Source: Lentilitoribacter sp039986595 | GTDB taxonomy: Bacteria > Pseudomonadota > Alphaproteobacteria > Rhizobiales > Rhizobiaceae | Assembly (NCBI GenBank): GCA_039986595.1 | Contig: JBDWQJ010000005.1 | Location: 248,001 to 312,000, forward strand | Direction of reading: 5' to 3' | DNA: 64,000 nt | Part shown: positions 53,995 through 63,108 of the stretch, piece by piece | Numbering within the stretch: position 1 is the stretch's first letter | How the letters are laid out: each line of letters opens with the position of its first letter | Notes under the pieces: model-generated | What the model was told of the DNA's origin: nothing | Databases searched by the model: none | What the model saw: only the letters and a program-made list of their open reading frames with translations | Made by a program: the position numbers and the translations under genes

Positions 53995-55267
53995 TTTTTT
54001 GCAACCATTCTGAGATGATGTTTTCAAGAGCTTCTACAATCGCTTCATCCTCAAGATCTTCCACAACTTCGGCAACAAAACCTTTGACCAAAAGACCACG
54101 AGCTGATTTTTCAGTAATCCCGCGCGCCATCAAGTAAAACAAATGCGCTGGATCAATATCCGCAACAGTCGCACCATGCGCACAGATCACATCATCTGCA
54201 AAAATCTCAAGCTCAGGCTTGGCTGAAAAATCAGCATCATCTGATAGTAACAGCGTATTACATGCCATTTGCGCATCAGTTTTCTGAGCGATCTGCGCCA
54301 CTTTAATCTGACCTTGGAACACACCCTTAGCTTTATCAAACACAACATTTCTGAACGTTTCATTTGATGTTGTATTTGGAACGTTATGACCAAGTTTAAG
54401 CGTCACATCAGTGTGTGTGTTGCCACCAAGTAGATTAACCCCGCGCAAGATAAGATCAGCACCTGAACCGTTTACAGCTGCAACAATTTCTTGGCGCACA
54501 AGCTGTCCACCAGCATTGACCACATAAAGCTCAAGCTTTGCATCTTCTGCAAGGTCGATATTGACCTGACCAAGATGTGTTGACTGAACGTTTTGACCTT
54601 GCACAATAACCCAGCGTGCATGAGCGCCCTTGCCGACTGTTAAATGGCTCACAGAGCTGGTCAAAACTTCGTCTTCATCAGCTGCAATATGGCGTTCGAT
54701 AAATGTAGCGTTTGAATTTTCACCAAACGCAACAGGTAAGCGTGTATGAGACTGCCCAGCACTTTGCACAAATTGAATTTCTATCGGCGCTTCGACTTTA
54801 GCATCTGCAGCAACATCAATTTTATAGCCATCAGATACGAATGCGCCATTTAACTGGCCAATTGCATCATCAGCTTCAGTATCTGCAAAATGCAAATCAG
54901 CCGATCCATCTGCAAGCGCATCTTTAAAGCTCGATACACTAACACCTTCCGGTAATGTTCCAAAATCATCAGCTATTTGGCCATTAAGGATCGAAAGCAC
55001 TTTTGCATTTTCAACAAGACCAGCTTCTGCTGCGGCATGTCCGTCCACTTGTCCAGCTGGCACAGAATTTAGCAAGCGGCGCAGATCGGTATAGTGCCAA
55101 GCTTCAACACGGCGTGTTGGCAGGCCATCTTTTAACAGCGCAGCAAACATTTTATCGCGACCCTGCACGACATTTGGCGAACCAGGAAGGCTGCCAAGCG
55201 AATTCAAAAAATGCTCTGAAAGCGCTTCTTCTGCTGCAGTTTTATCAATTTTACTCTGAACGTTCAT
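53987..55267 (-). CDS. sufD: Fe-S cluster assembly protein SufD
   Basis: Scaffold partner in the SufBCD complex, 426 residues, right-handed beta-helix core and C-terminal helices. Signature: CNTLLLSDDADFSAKPELEI, ADDVICAHGATVADIDPAHL with the His used at the SufB-SufD interface, and YLMARGI. AGGAG seven bases ahead of the ATG. A palindrome CTGAAATTTCAG (55305-55316) lies between sufC and sufD. Confidence 0.95.
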   Translation of the reverse strand: MNVQSKIDKTAAEEALSEHFLNSLGSLPGSPNVVQGRDKMFAALLKDGLPTRRVEAWHYTDLRRLLNSVPAGQVDGHAAAEAGLVENAKVLSILNGQIADDFGTLPEGVSVSSFKDALADGSADLHFADTEADDAIGQLNGAFVSDGYKIDVAADAKVEAPIEIQFVQSAGQSHTRLPVAFGENSNATFIERHIAADEDEVLTSSVSHLTVGKGAHARWVIVQGQNVQSTHLGQVNIDLAEDAKLELYVVNAGGQLVRQEIVAAVNGSGADLILRGVNLLGGNTHTDVTLKLGHNVPNTTSNETFRNVVFDKAKGVFQGQIKVAQIAQKTDAQMACNTLLLSDDADFSAKPELEIFADDVICAHGATVADIDPAHLFYLMARGITEKSARGLLVKGFVAEVVEDLEDEAIVEALENIISEWLQKNG

Positions 55268-55318
55268 CAGAAATCTCCTAGGAGGTGAATTACAATGCTT
55301 AGATCTGAAATTTCAGGA

Positions 55319-56074
55319 TTAAGCAGCAGCCTCGATTACATTTGCATAGCCATTTTCTTCAAGCTCAAGCGCCAATGACTTGTCGCCCGATTTGATGACT
55401 TGGCCTTTGTAAAGAACATGAACGCTATCAGGTACGATATGCTCCAGAAGACGTTGGTAGTGGGTGATCACAACAACAGCGCGGTTTGGATCACGCAACG
55501 CGTTTACACCGTCAGACACGATTTTCAGCGCATCAATATCAAGACCTGAATCTGTCTCATCAAGCACACAAAGCTGCGGTGCAAGCAGTTTCATCTGCAA
55601 GATTTCAGCACGCTTCTTCTCACCACCTGAGAAACCAACATTAAGCGGACGCTTTAGCATCGCCATGTCGATTTTAAGATCACCAGCAGCTTCTTTCACT
55701 TTGCGGATGAAATCAGGAATGGAAAGCTCTTCTTCACCGCGCGCTTTACGCTGCTCGTTCATTGCCGTTTTCAAAAATTCCATTGTCGCAACACCTGGGA
55801 TCTCCACAGGATATTGGAACGCAAGGAAAACGCCGCTAGCAGCACGCTCTGATGGATCCATTTCAAGCACAGATTCCCCATTATAAATGATATCGCCTGA
55901 TGTCACTTCATAATCTTCACGACCTGCAAGGATGTATGACAATGTTGATTTACCAGAACCATTTGGTCCCATAATGGCTGCAACTTCGCCGGCTTCAACT
56001 TTCAGGTTAAGACCGCGAATAATCTCGGTATCTGTGTCTGCGATTTTCGCATGTAGGTCTCTAATTTCTAACAT
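55319..56074 (-). CDS. sufC: Fe-S assembly ATPase SufC
   Basis: ABC-type ATPase of the SufBCD complex, 251 residues. Walker A GPNGSGKST at 36-44, signature FSGGEKKRAEILQM, Walker B CVLDETDSGLDIDAL, His-switch VITHYQRLLEH. Soluble; its ATP hydrolysis drives shape change in SufBD. Confidence 0.97.
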   Translation of the reverse strand: MLEIRDLHAKIADTDTEIIRGLNLKVEAGEVAAIMGPNGSGKSTLSYILAGREDYEVTSGDIIYNGESVLEMDPSERAASGVFLAFQYPVEIPGVATMEFLKTAMNEQRKARGEEELSIPDFIRKVKEAAGDLKIDMAMLKRPLNVGFSGGEKKRAEILQMKLLAPQLCVLDETDSGLDIDALKIVSDGVNALRDPNRAVVVITHYQRLLEHIVPDSVHVLYKGQVIKSGDKSLALELEENGYANVIEAAA

Positions 56075-56141
56075 TTCTATCTCACTTTTTATGCTGCACT
56101 CAGCTAAATTTATATTCGGATCGATCTCTCAAAATCCGTGA

Positions 56142-56303
56142 TTAATAACCCATAAGGCTCTTGGCTAAAGGGAAAAGGCTTGCTGCGATAATGCCAACTG
56201 CTGCTCCGACGATAATGCGCGTCGTTCGTCCGCCAAATACTGGTGCAAGCGCTGAAAGCGCCCCACAAATAGCTGCGTACCAAGCAATAGCTGTCAAATC
56301 CAT
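56142..56303 (-). CDS. Small membrane protein coupled to sufB
   Basis: Frame of 53 codons between sufB and sufC. The start ATG (56301-56303) overlaps the sufB stop codon as TAATG. The translation begins MDLTAIAWYAAICGALSAL and ends LAKSLMGY. Two hydrophobic helices are visible, about 4-22 and 29-46, the second a Gly/Ala zipper (VGAAVGIIAA), joined by the basic loop GGRTTR. The overlap and sensible composition support it; a longer overlapping frame on the same strand (56110-56334) has no such features. Function unknown; a small conserved membrane protein of the suf operon is the simplest reading. Confidence 0.72.
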   Translation of the reverse strand: MDLTAIAWYAAICGALSALAPVFGGRTTRIIVGAAVGIIAASLFPLAKSLMGY

Positions 56304-57772
56304 TAGCCCACACTCCCCTCCAGTGAAATTCCAATCAATTTCTGCGCTTCAACGGCAAATTCCATTGGCAATTCTTGAATGACTTCTTTCACAAACCCAT
56401 TCACAATCAGCGCAATTGCTTCCTCTTCCGGAATGCCGCGCGCCAAACAGTAGAACAACTGATCATCTGAGATCTTTGATGTTGTTGCTTCATGCTCAAA
56501 TTGTGCAGATGCATTCTTAGCTTCGATATAAGGCACAGTGTGCGCACCACATTGATCGCCAATTAGAAGAGAGTCACATTGCGTAAAGTTTCGTGCATTG
56601 GCCGCTTTTCGGTGCGCAGAAACCTGGCCACGATAGGTGTTTTGTGACACACCAGCTGAAATCCCTTTTGAGATAATGCGGCTGGAAGTGTTTTTACCCA
56701 AATGGATCATCTTGGTGCCTGAATCCACTTGCTGATGACCGTTAGACACCGCAATTGAATAAAACTCACCACGGGAACCATCACCACGCAAAATGCAAGA
56801 AGGATATTTCCATGTGATAGCAGAACCGGTTTCAACTTGCGTCCAAGAAATCTTCGAGTTCTTACCGCGGCAGTCACCACGTTTTGTCACGAAGTTGTAA
56901 ATACCGCCTTTTCCGTCTTTATCGCCCGGATACCAGTTTTGAACAGTTGAATATTTAATCTCAGCATCATCCATTGCAACCAGTTCAACAACAGCGGCAT
57001 GCAGCTGATTTTCATCACGTTGCGGTGCAGTACAGCCCTCAAGATAAGACACATAGGCTTCGTCTTCTGCAATGATGAGCGTGCGCTCAAACTGACCTGT
57101 GTTTTCTTCATTAATGCGGAAATAAGTCGACAATTCCATCGGGCAACGAACACCCTTTGGTACAAACACAAACGAACCATCGGTAAACACCGCAGAATTG
57201 AGTGTTGCGTAATAGTTGTCAGTTGCAGGAACGACTGAGCCAAGGTATTTCTGAACGAGCTCAGGATATTCGCGGATCGCCTCAGAAATTGACATGAAAA
57301 TTACGCCAGCTTTTGACAGCTCTTCTTTAAAAGTTGTGACCACTGATACACTATCAAACACAGCATCCACGGCAACTTTACGCTGCTGAACACCAGCGAG
57401 CACTTCCTGCTCACTAAGAGGAATGCCGAGCTTTTCGTATGTGCGGAGCAATTCAGGATCAACATCATCAATGGTCATCGGGCCGTTTTGGCCCTTTGGC
57501 GCTGCGTAATAATAGATGTCGTTGAAATCGATTTTCGGATAATTGACACGCGCCCAATCCGGCTCGTCCATTGTCAACCAACGCTCGTAAGCTGCCAAAC
57601 GCCAATCCAGCATCCACTGCGGCTCATCCTTTTTGGCAGAAATGAAGCGGATAATATCTTCATTTAAACCTTTGGGAGCCTTATCAACTTCGATATCCGT
57701 TGAAAAACCGTATTTATACTGGTCAATATCAATCTCTTTGACCTGGTCAATTGTTTCCTGCACCGCTGGCAT
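56303..57772 (-). CDS. sufB: Fe-S cluster assembly protein SufB
   Basis: Scaffold on which the nascent cluster forms, 489 residues. Seen: FVFVPKGVRCPMELSTYFR, YLEGCTAPQRDENQLHAAVV, NFVTKRGDCRGKNSKISWTQ, CDSLLIGDQCGAHTVPYIEA with the putative cluster-ligating Cys, and LFYCLARGI. Length is typical of alphaproteobacteria. A 98-base gap with an inverted repeat separates it from the upstream desulfurase. Confidence 0.97.
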   Translation of the reverse strand: MPAVQETIDQVKEIDIDQYKYGFSTDIEVDKAPKGLNEDIIRFISAKKDEPQWMLDWRLAAYERWLTMDEPDWARVNYPKIDFNDIYYYAAPKGQNGPMTIDDVDPELLRTYEKLGIPLSEQEVLAGVQQRKVAVDAVFDSVSVVTTFKEELSKAGVIFMSISEAIREYPELVQKYLGSVVPATDNYYATLNSAVFTDGSFVFVPKGVRCPMELSTYFRINEENTGQFERTLIIAEDEAYVSYLEGCTAPQRDENQLHAAVVELVAMDDAEIKYSTVQNWYPGDKDGKGGIYNFVTKRGDCRGKNSKISWTQVETGSAITWKYPSCILRGDGSRGEFYSIAVSNGHQQVDSGTKMIHLGKNTSSRIISKGISAGVSQNTYRGQVSAHRKAANARNFTQCDSLLIGDQCGAHTVPYIEAKNASAQFEHEATTSKISDDQLFYCLARGIPEEEAIALIVNGFVKEVIQELPMEFAVEAQKLIGISLEGSVG

Positions 57773-57789
57773 GGAATACTCCTTTATTC

Positions 57790-57828
57790 ACAAACCCACC
57801 TCGCCCCAATAGCAATGAGTAGGTTTGT
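57790..57828 (-). other. Hairpin inside the suf operon, between the NifS-like gene and sufB
   Basis: ACAAACC (57790-57796) and GGTTTGT (57822-57828) are inverted repeats, extendable with one mismatch. No T run follows on the minus strand, so it is not a standard terminator; it could stabilise or process the mRNA. Confidence 0.35.
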
Positions 57829-57869
57829 CATGATTGCTCAAAGCCTTTGCCTTGAATTTATTCTAGCAA

Positions 57870-59042
57870 CTATACAGAAGCTAACTTTTCTGATTGGCGC
57901 GACAAACGCCTTTCATTCATCTTTTCAAATACTTGTAGAAATCTCTCGACATCTTCATCCGAGGTTTTAGGCCCCATACTCACTCGCAATGCTCCTGAAT
58001 GTGCATCTGCATTCATTGCCACCAAAACATGGCTTTCACTCACCTTACCCGACGAACACGCAGACCCCGACGAAGCTGCAATCCCCTCCATGTCAAAAGC
58101 AATTTGCATTGTCTCTGATTTCATCCCCGGCAAGGTAAAACACGTTGTGTTGTCTATACGTTCAACACCCTTGCCATGGATCACTAAATCAGAAGCTAAA
58201 TTTTGCATTTTTTGCTCTAATTGATCACGTTTGTTTCCAATATCTAAAAACACATGTAGGTTCTTTAAGGCAACTTCACAAGCCGCACCAAAGCCACTTA
58301 TCCCAATTAAATTCTCTGTTCCGGCGCGATGACCTTTTTCATGGCCGCCGCCAACGATCAAAGGTGATGGCATTAAAATCTCACCTTTTGAGATTATCGC
58401 TCCCACACCTTTGGGCCCACCAATCTTATGTGATGACACGATGAGAAAATCAGCATCCATCTCAGCAATCGATATGGGTTTTTTGCCGAGCAATTGCACT
58501 GCATCTATGACCACTAATGCATTATGAGAACGCGCGCATGCTACAGCATCTCTGATTGGTTGAAGAACCCCTGTTTCATTATTTGCCGCTTGCAAGGCCA
58601 ACATCGGTAAACCTTGAGACTGGTCGTGACCTGACAATTGCGTTTCAAGTTCGTCAAGATTAATGCGGCCATGCGCATCTACACCAATAACAACGACATC
58701 TTCAGCTGAAAATCGCCCACCTGTTAAAAGACAAGGATGTTCGACAGCTGAAACATAGAGTTTTGATATATTTAAACCAGAGCGACCCATTTTATAACGC
58801 GGCGTTAACAGATGTGTAGCAGCTTCGGTGGCGCCAGAGGTAAATGTGATATGTGCAGCTTCTGCAGAACATAGTTTTGCAAGATGATCACGGGCTGAAT
58901 TTATGATTCTTCGCGCCTGCTGCCCTTCTTTATGTACCGATGAGGGATTTCCAAGCTCTTCCATGGATGACAACATGGCATCGCGCGCGCCCTCAAGAAG
59001 TGGCGCGGTTGCGTTATAATCCATGTAAACCCGTGTTTGCAT
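57870..59042 (-). CDS. NifS/IscS-type cysteine desulfurase
   Basis: PLP-dependent cysteine desulfurase of 390 residues, first gene of the suf operon. PLP lysine K206 in VSSHKIGGPKG; catalytic Cys C329 in the loop SSGSACSSGKVSESH, the group I (IscS/NifS) pattern and quite unlike SufS further down. Two desulfurases of different groups therefore sit in one operon. The start at ATG 59042 gives MQTRVYMDYNATAPL; the ribosome site is poor. Confidence 0.94.
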   Translation of the reverse strand: MQTRVYMDYNATAPLLEGARDAMLSSMEELGNPSSVHKEGQQARRIINSARDHLAKLCSAEAAHITFTSGATEAATHLLTPRYKMGRSGLNISKLYVSAVEHPCLLTGGRFSAEDVVVIGVDAHGRINLDELETQLSGHDQSQGLPMLALQAANNETGVLQPIRDAVACARSHNALVVIDAVQLLGKKPISIAEMDADFLIVSSHKIGGPKGVGAIISKGEILMPSPLIVGGGHEKGHRAGTENLIGISGFGAACEVALKNLHVFLDIGNKRDQLEQKMQNLASDLVIHGKGVERIDNTTCFTLPGMKSETMQIAFDMEGIAASSGSACSSGKVSESHVLVAMNADAHSGALRVSMGPKTSDEDVERFLQVFEKMNERRLSRQSEKLASV

Positions 59043-59158
59043 CTTTAAAAATCAACCTTTTTACAAGCATTTTCACTTTCATGACGTTTATGCTTGAATT
59101 TTTGACCTCGCTTGGCCTATGAAGCTTCGACAATTAAGTATCGCGCACCGTAAGCTAC

Positions 59159-59175
59159 TTTTGAATAATTCTAAA
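59159..59175. promoter_or_regulatory. Irr-type iron control element (ICE-like)
   Basis: TTTTGAA-TAA-TTCTAAA: 13 of 14 arm positions match the ICE pattern TTTAGAA-N3-TTCTAAA bound by Irr in Bradyrhizobium and relatives. It lies about 117 bases ahead of the first suf gene and 106 bases ahead of the divergent hydrolase. Irr control of suf genes in Rhizobiales is known from comparative genomics. No irr gene is in the window. Confidence 0.6.
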
Positions 59176-59280
59176 CTAGCTTCTAGTAAGACCTTTAGTC
59201 TTCGTCAAGGCTTGCGTAACGAATTCCCTGATTGACCCAGAATTTTTTGGGAAGATTAGGCCAAATAAATTGGAGTAAAT

Positions 59281-59961
59281 ATGCCTGAGGTGATTTTTAA
59301 TGGTCCAAGTGGCCGCCTAGAAGGTCGTTATCAACCTGGTACTGAGAAAAACGCACCAATCGCTATTATTCTGCACCCCCATCCGCAATTTGGTGGGACA
59401 ATGAACAATAAGATCGTTTATGATCTATTTTATATGTTCCAACAACGCGGGTTTACAACACTTCGTTTTAATTTCCGCGGAATTGGCAGAAGTCAGGGTC
59501 AATTTGACCATGGTGCAGGCGAATTGTCCGATGCAGCCGCTGCGCTTGATTGGATCCAAACTTTACATCCTGATTCTAAAAATTGCTGGGTTGCGGGTTA
59601 TTCATTTGGTGCTTGGATTGGCATGCAGCTTCTTATGCGCCGTCCTGAGATTGAGGGCTTTATGTCTATTGCGCCTCAGCCAAACACCTATGACTTCTCT
59701 TTCTTAGCACCCTGCCCGTCTTCTGGTTTAATTATCCATGGCGACGATGATCGTGTTGCACCTGAGAAAGATGTTCAGGCACTTGTTGATAAATTGCGCA
59801 CACAAAAAGGCATTTTGATCACACAACAAACAATGCTTGAAGCCAACCACTTCTTTACTGATAAAACTGATGCGTTGATTGCAGAATGTGCCGACTATCT
59901 TGATCGCCGTCTTAATGGCGAATTGGTTCCAGAACCAAGACCATCTAAGCGTCTTCGCTAA
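59281..59961 (+). CDS. Alpha/beta hydrolase
   Basis: Serine hydrolase of 226 residues of the short COG2945-like type. Nucleophile S108 in AGYSFGAW, Asp in IHGDDDRVAP and His in LEANHFF complete the triad. LHPHPQFGGTMNN and FNFRGIGRSQGQFDHG form the oxyanion region. Ribosome site GGAG ahead of the ATG. Basic tail (PRPSKRLR). Substrate unknown; it is divergent from the suf operon and shares its control region. Confidence 0.92.
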   Translation: MPEVIFNGPSGRLEGRYQPGTEKNAPIAIILHPHPQFGGTMNNKIVYDLFYMFQQRGFTTLRFNFRGIGRSQGQFDHGAGELSDAAAALDWIQTLHPDSKNCWVAGYSFGAWIGMQLLMRRPEIEGFMSIAPQPNTYDFSFLAPCPSSGLIIHGDDDRVAPEKDVQALVDKLRTQKGILITQQTMLEANHFFTDKTDALIAECADYLDRRLNGELVPEPRPSKRLR

Positions 59962-59969
59962 TTAAGACA

Positions 59970-60770
59970 TTATTTTGTGATTGTTAAACCAAAGCCCTTG
60001 ATCAATTGGGCTTTGGCAAAGCTGACCTGACCAGATGTGAAAATCGCAATATCATGCTTGGGGATAAATTGATCATTCCCCTTCCGGTCCAATAAACTAA
60101 TGGCATGGCGCGCAATCGCTTCAGCTGGATCGAGCCAATCAACTGGCCATTTTGCCACCTGACGAAATTTATTGACCAGAAATGGATAATGCGTGCACGC
60201 AAGCACGACGATATCTGTGCGTTTGCCATCTTTTTCTAACAGACATTGATCTACAATTGGTGTCAGTTGCGAGCGTTCAACAACATCTCCGCGCATATAA
60301 GCTTCGCAAAGCCCAGCTAAGTCTTCTGAACCCACTAAGCGCACATGACAGCTTTGCGCAAAAGATTGAATAAGGTCTCGTGTATATGCACGTTTGACTG
60401 TCCCGGGCGTCGCCAAAACCGATATAAGCCCAGAACTTGTGCGCTCAGCAGCAGGTTTAATCGCCGGCACAGTCCCAACAAATTTAATTTCTGGATATGC
60501 ATCTCGTAACGCAGGCATAACAAGCGTGGAGGCTGTATTACAGGCGATGATCACAAGTTCGGGTCTGTAAACCTTAATTAATCTGCCCATTAACGCAACG
60601 ATATGTGTTTCTAACTCGCCCTCTTGCCAAGAACCATAGGGAAACGCTTCATCATCTGCGACATAAATAAACTGTCGTTCAGGTGCGAGTACCCGCGCTT
60701 GTCTCAGGACTGTGAGCCCTCCAATTCCGCTATCAAATAATAAAACTGGGCGTTGGCTAGGTTCAAGCAA
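59970..60770 (-). CDS. murI: Glutamate racemase
   Basis: Makes D-glutamate for peptidoglycan. 266 residues; catalytic cysteines C77 (IACNTAST) and C192 (LACTHYPF), start LLFDSGIGGLTVL with the conserved Asp, and DDEAFPYGSW. Three bases behind the methyltransferase gene, so cotranscribed with it; convergent with the alpha/beta hydrolase. Confidence 0.95.
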   Translation of the reverse strand: MLEPSQRPVLLFDSGIGGLTVLRQARVLAPERQFIYVADDEAFPYGSWQEGELETHIVALMGRLIKVYRPELVIIACNTASTLVMPALRDAYPEIKFVGTVPAIKPAAERTSSGLISVLATPGTVKRAYTRDLIQSFAQSCHVRLVGSEDLAGLCEAYMRGDVVERSQLTPIVDQCLLEKDGKRTDIVVLACTHYPFLVNKFRQVAKWPVDWLDPAEAIARHAISLLDRKGNDQFIPKHDIAIFTSGQVSFAKAQLIKGFGLTITK

Positions 60771-60772
60771 AT

Positions 60773-61600
60773 TTACATCTTTCCATTATCATCTTCGTTA
60801 GAACCACCTAAGCCAGGTCTTGATGACCCTTTTGGGGCAGATCTACTAAAACGATCTAATGAAGATATAACCCCGCGCAAAAAATGAACTTCATCGGTTG
60901 AAAATTCAGGGCGTGTCAGCACGGCTCTTAAGTTTTCGATCATCGCCGGTTTTTTCTTCTCTGACCGGAAAAAACCCCGCACTTCAAGAGCTTCTTCAAT
61001 TTGATCAAAAAATCCGTGTAAGAGATTTTTCGGCGCAGGTTCAAATGAACGAACCTCATGCGGGATGTCAGTTTCAGATTGCAGGCCGCTTTTCAGCCAT
61101 TCATACGACATCAACAGCACTGCTTGGGCAATATTGAGAGATGCGAAAGCTGGATTAACCGGGAATGTGACAAGCTCATCAGCAAGCCCCACTTCATCAT
61201 TTCGCAAGCCGATGCGTTCACGGCCAAATAATAGCCCAACACGTTCACCCTTGTTATGACGCGCGCGCATATCTTGCGCAGCAGTCACAGGCCCCTGAAC
61301 AGGTTTATGCCCATCTCGTTCTCTTGCCGTTGTGGCCATAACAAAATTCACATCAGCAATTGCCTCTCGCAGAGTATTATAAACAATTGCACCATCGATT
61401 ATGTGATCAGCTTTAGCTGCGGCAGAGACTGCCTTTTCATTTGGCCAACCATCGCGCGGGGCCACCAATCGCAACTCCGACAAACCAAAATTTGCCATTG
61501 CGCGCGCAACCATGCCAATATTTTCACCTAATTGTGGCTCAACCAAAATCACAATTGGTCCTTCAGTTAACATCTCACGCTTGGAGTTTGAGCCAGCCAT
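60773..61600 (-). CDS. trmJ: SPOUT tRNA/rRNA methyltransferase, TrmJ type
   Basis: 2'-O-methyltransferase with a knotted SPOUT fold, 275 residues. Motif 1 VEPQLGENIGMVARAM with the catalytic Arg region, LFGRERIGLRNDEV and the knot PVNPAFASLNIAQAVLLMSYE. The C-terminal extension of about 100 residues marks TrmJ, which methylates position 32 of tRNAs, rather than TrmH. ATG 61600 lies just behind GGAAAAA; a TTG at 61609 is the alternative. Confidence 0.88.
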   Translation of the reverse strand: MAGSNSKREMLTEGPIVILVEPQLGENIGMVARAMANFGLSELRLVAPRDGWPNEKAVSAAAKADHIIDGAIVYNTLREAIADVNFVMATTARERDGHKPVQGPVTAAQDMRARHNKGERVGLLFGRERIGLRNDEVGLADELVTFPVNPAFASLNIAQAVLLMSYEWLKSGLQSETDIPHEVRSFEPAPKNLLHGFFDQIEEALEVRGFFRSEKKKPAMIENLRAVLTRPEFSTDEVHFLRGVISSLDRFSRSAPKGSSRPGLGGSNEDDNGKM

Positions 61601-61815
61601 TTTTTCCAATCCATACTACAATTATTCGAATTTCCTGTGCCATATATCATGTTAAATGAAAAGCACAGCCTGCAATTGTTAGGTTTTATTTGTTAACTAC
61701 AAGCTTTATTGCCTCAAAACATTGCACCGCAACAAATGCTTTGCTATGAGGGCGCATCTTTAGAAAAATAGAATTAAGTAGTGTCTGTATTACTTCCAGA
61801 ACAAAGGTTTGCAAC

Positions 61816-63027
61816 ATGGCAAAAATTAAGGTCGACAATCCAGTCGTTGAATTAGACGGCGATGAAATGACTCGCATCATTTGGCAGTTTATCAAAGATA
61901 AACTCATCCATCCATATCTCGATATTGATCTGAAATATTATGATCTCGGTATGGAAAGCCGCGACGCGACAGATGACCAAATCACTGTAGATGCGGCAAA
62001 CGCAATTAAAGAACACGGTGTTGGTGTTAAATGTGCGACGATTACGCCTGATGAAGCGCGTGTTGAAGAGTTTGACCTTAAGAGAATGTATCGTTCACCA
62101 AACGGCACAATCCGCAACATCTTGGGTGGCGTGATCTTCCGTGAACCAATCATCTGTCAAAACGTACCTCGTCTTGTCCCAGGTTGGACAAAGCCAGTGA
62201 TCGTTGGTCGTCACGCATTTGGTGACCAATACCGCGCTACGGATTTCAAATTCCCGGGCAAAGGTAAAGTGACAATGAAATTTGTCGGTGAAGATGGCAC
62301 AGAACAAGAATACGACATCTTTGATGCGCCTTCTTCTGGTATCGCTATGGGTATGTATAACCTTGATAAATCTATCGAGGACTTCGCTCGTGCGTCTATG
62401 AACTATGGCCTTCAGCGCGGCGTGCCAGTTTACTTATCGACTAAAAACACAATTCTAAAAGTGTATGATGGTCGCTTTAAAGACATCTTTGAAGAAGTTT
62501 ACCAAAACGAATTTAAAGAAAAATTCGAAGAAGCTAAAATCTGGTACGAGCATCGTTTGATCGATGACATGGTTGCCTCAAACCTTAAATGGTCTGGTGG
62601 TTATGTTTGGGCTTGTAAAAACTATGATGGCGACGTTCAGTCTGACACAGTTGCACAGGGCTTTGGTTCACTTGGCCTGATGACATCTGTTCTTATGTCA
62701 CCAGATGGTCGTACAGTTGAATCAGAAGCTGCTCACGGCACAGTGACACGTCACTACCGTCAGCATCAAAAAGGCGAAGAGACTTCAACAAACTCAATCG
62801 CATCTATCTTTGCTTGGACACGTGGCCTTGCACACCGTGCGAAGCTTGATGACAATGCTGATCTTGCTAAGTTTGCACTTACGCTTGAAAAAGTCTGCGT
62901 CGACACAGTTGAATCAGGTTACATGACGAAAGATTTGGCACTTCTAATCGGTCCAGATCAGCCTTGGTTATCGACAACAGGCTTCTTAGACAAAGTTGAT
63001 GAAAACTTGCAAAAAGCAATGGCTTAA
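61816..63027 (+). CDS. icd: NADP-dependent isocitrate dehydrogenase
   Basis: TCA-cycle enzyme that makes 2-oxoglutarate, NADPH and CO2. 403 residues, the homodimeric type-II form shared with mitochondria: NPVVELDGDEMTRIIWQFIK, YRSPNGTIRNILGG, YLSTKNTILKVYDGRF, and EAAHGTVTRHYRQHQKGEETS in the NADP site. AAGG lies ahead of the ATG. A strong terminator follows. Confidence 0.97.
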   Translation: MAKIKVDNPVVELDGDEMTRIIWQFIKDKLIHPYLDIDLKYYDLGMESRDATDDQITVDAANAIKEHGVGVKCATITPDEARVEEFDLKRMYRSPNGTIRNILGGVIFREPIICQNVPRLVPGWTKPVIVGRHAFGDQYRATDFKFPGKGKVTMKFVGEDGTEQEYDIFDAPSSGIAMGMYNLDKSIEDFARASMNYGLQRGVPVYLSTKNTILKVYDGRFKDIFEEVYQNEFKEKFEEAKIWYEHRLIDDMVASNLKWSGGYVWACKNYDGDVQSDTVAQGFGSLGLMTSVLMSPDGRTVESEAAHGTVTRHYRQHQKGEETSTNSIASIFAWTRGLAHRAKLDDNADLAKFALTLEKVCVDTVESGYMTKDLALLIGPDQPWLSTTGFLDKVDENLQKAMA

Positions 63028-63051
63028 ATCAAAAAGCTAAGAAATTGATTC

Positions 63052-63088
63052 AAAAAGGCCCGCGAAATTGATTTTCGCGGGCCTTTTT
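63052..63088. terminator. Shared terminator between icd and alaS
   Basis: 16-base arms (63052-63067 and 63073-63088) with core GGCCCGCG/CGCGGGCC and A and T runs on both sides, between convergent genes. It can act in both directions. Confidence 0.9.
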
Positions 63089-63108
63089 AATGTGTAATTA
63101 TAAAAAAT

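Noticed and set aside
56110..56334. Alternative 74-codon frame between sufB and sufC
   Set aside because: It overlaps the sufB end without a ribosome site and has an implausible composition (many Ser, Trp, Cys); the 53-codon frame in another register is coupled to sufB and looks like a real membrane protein.
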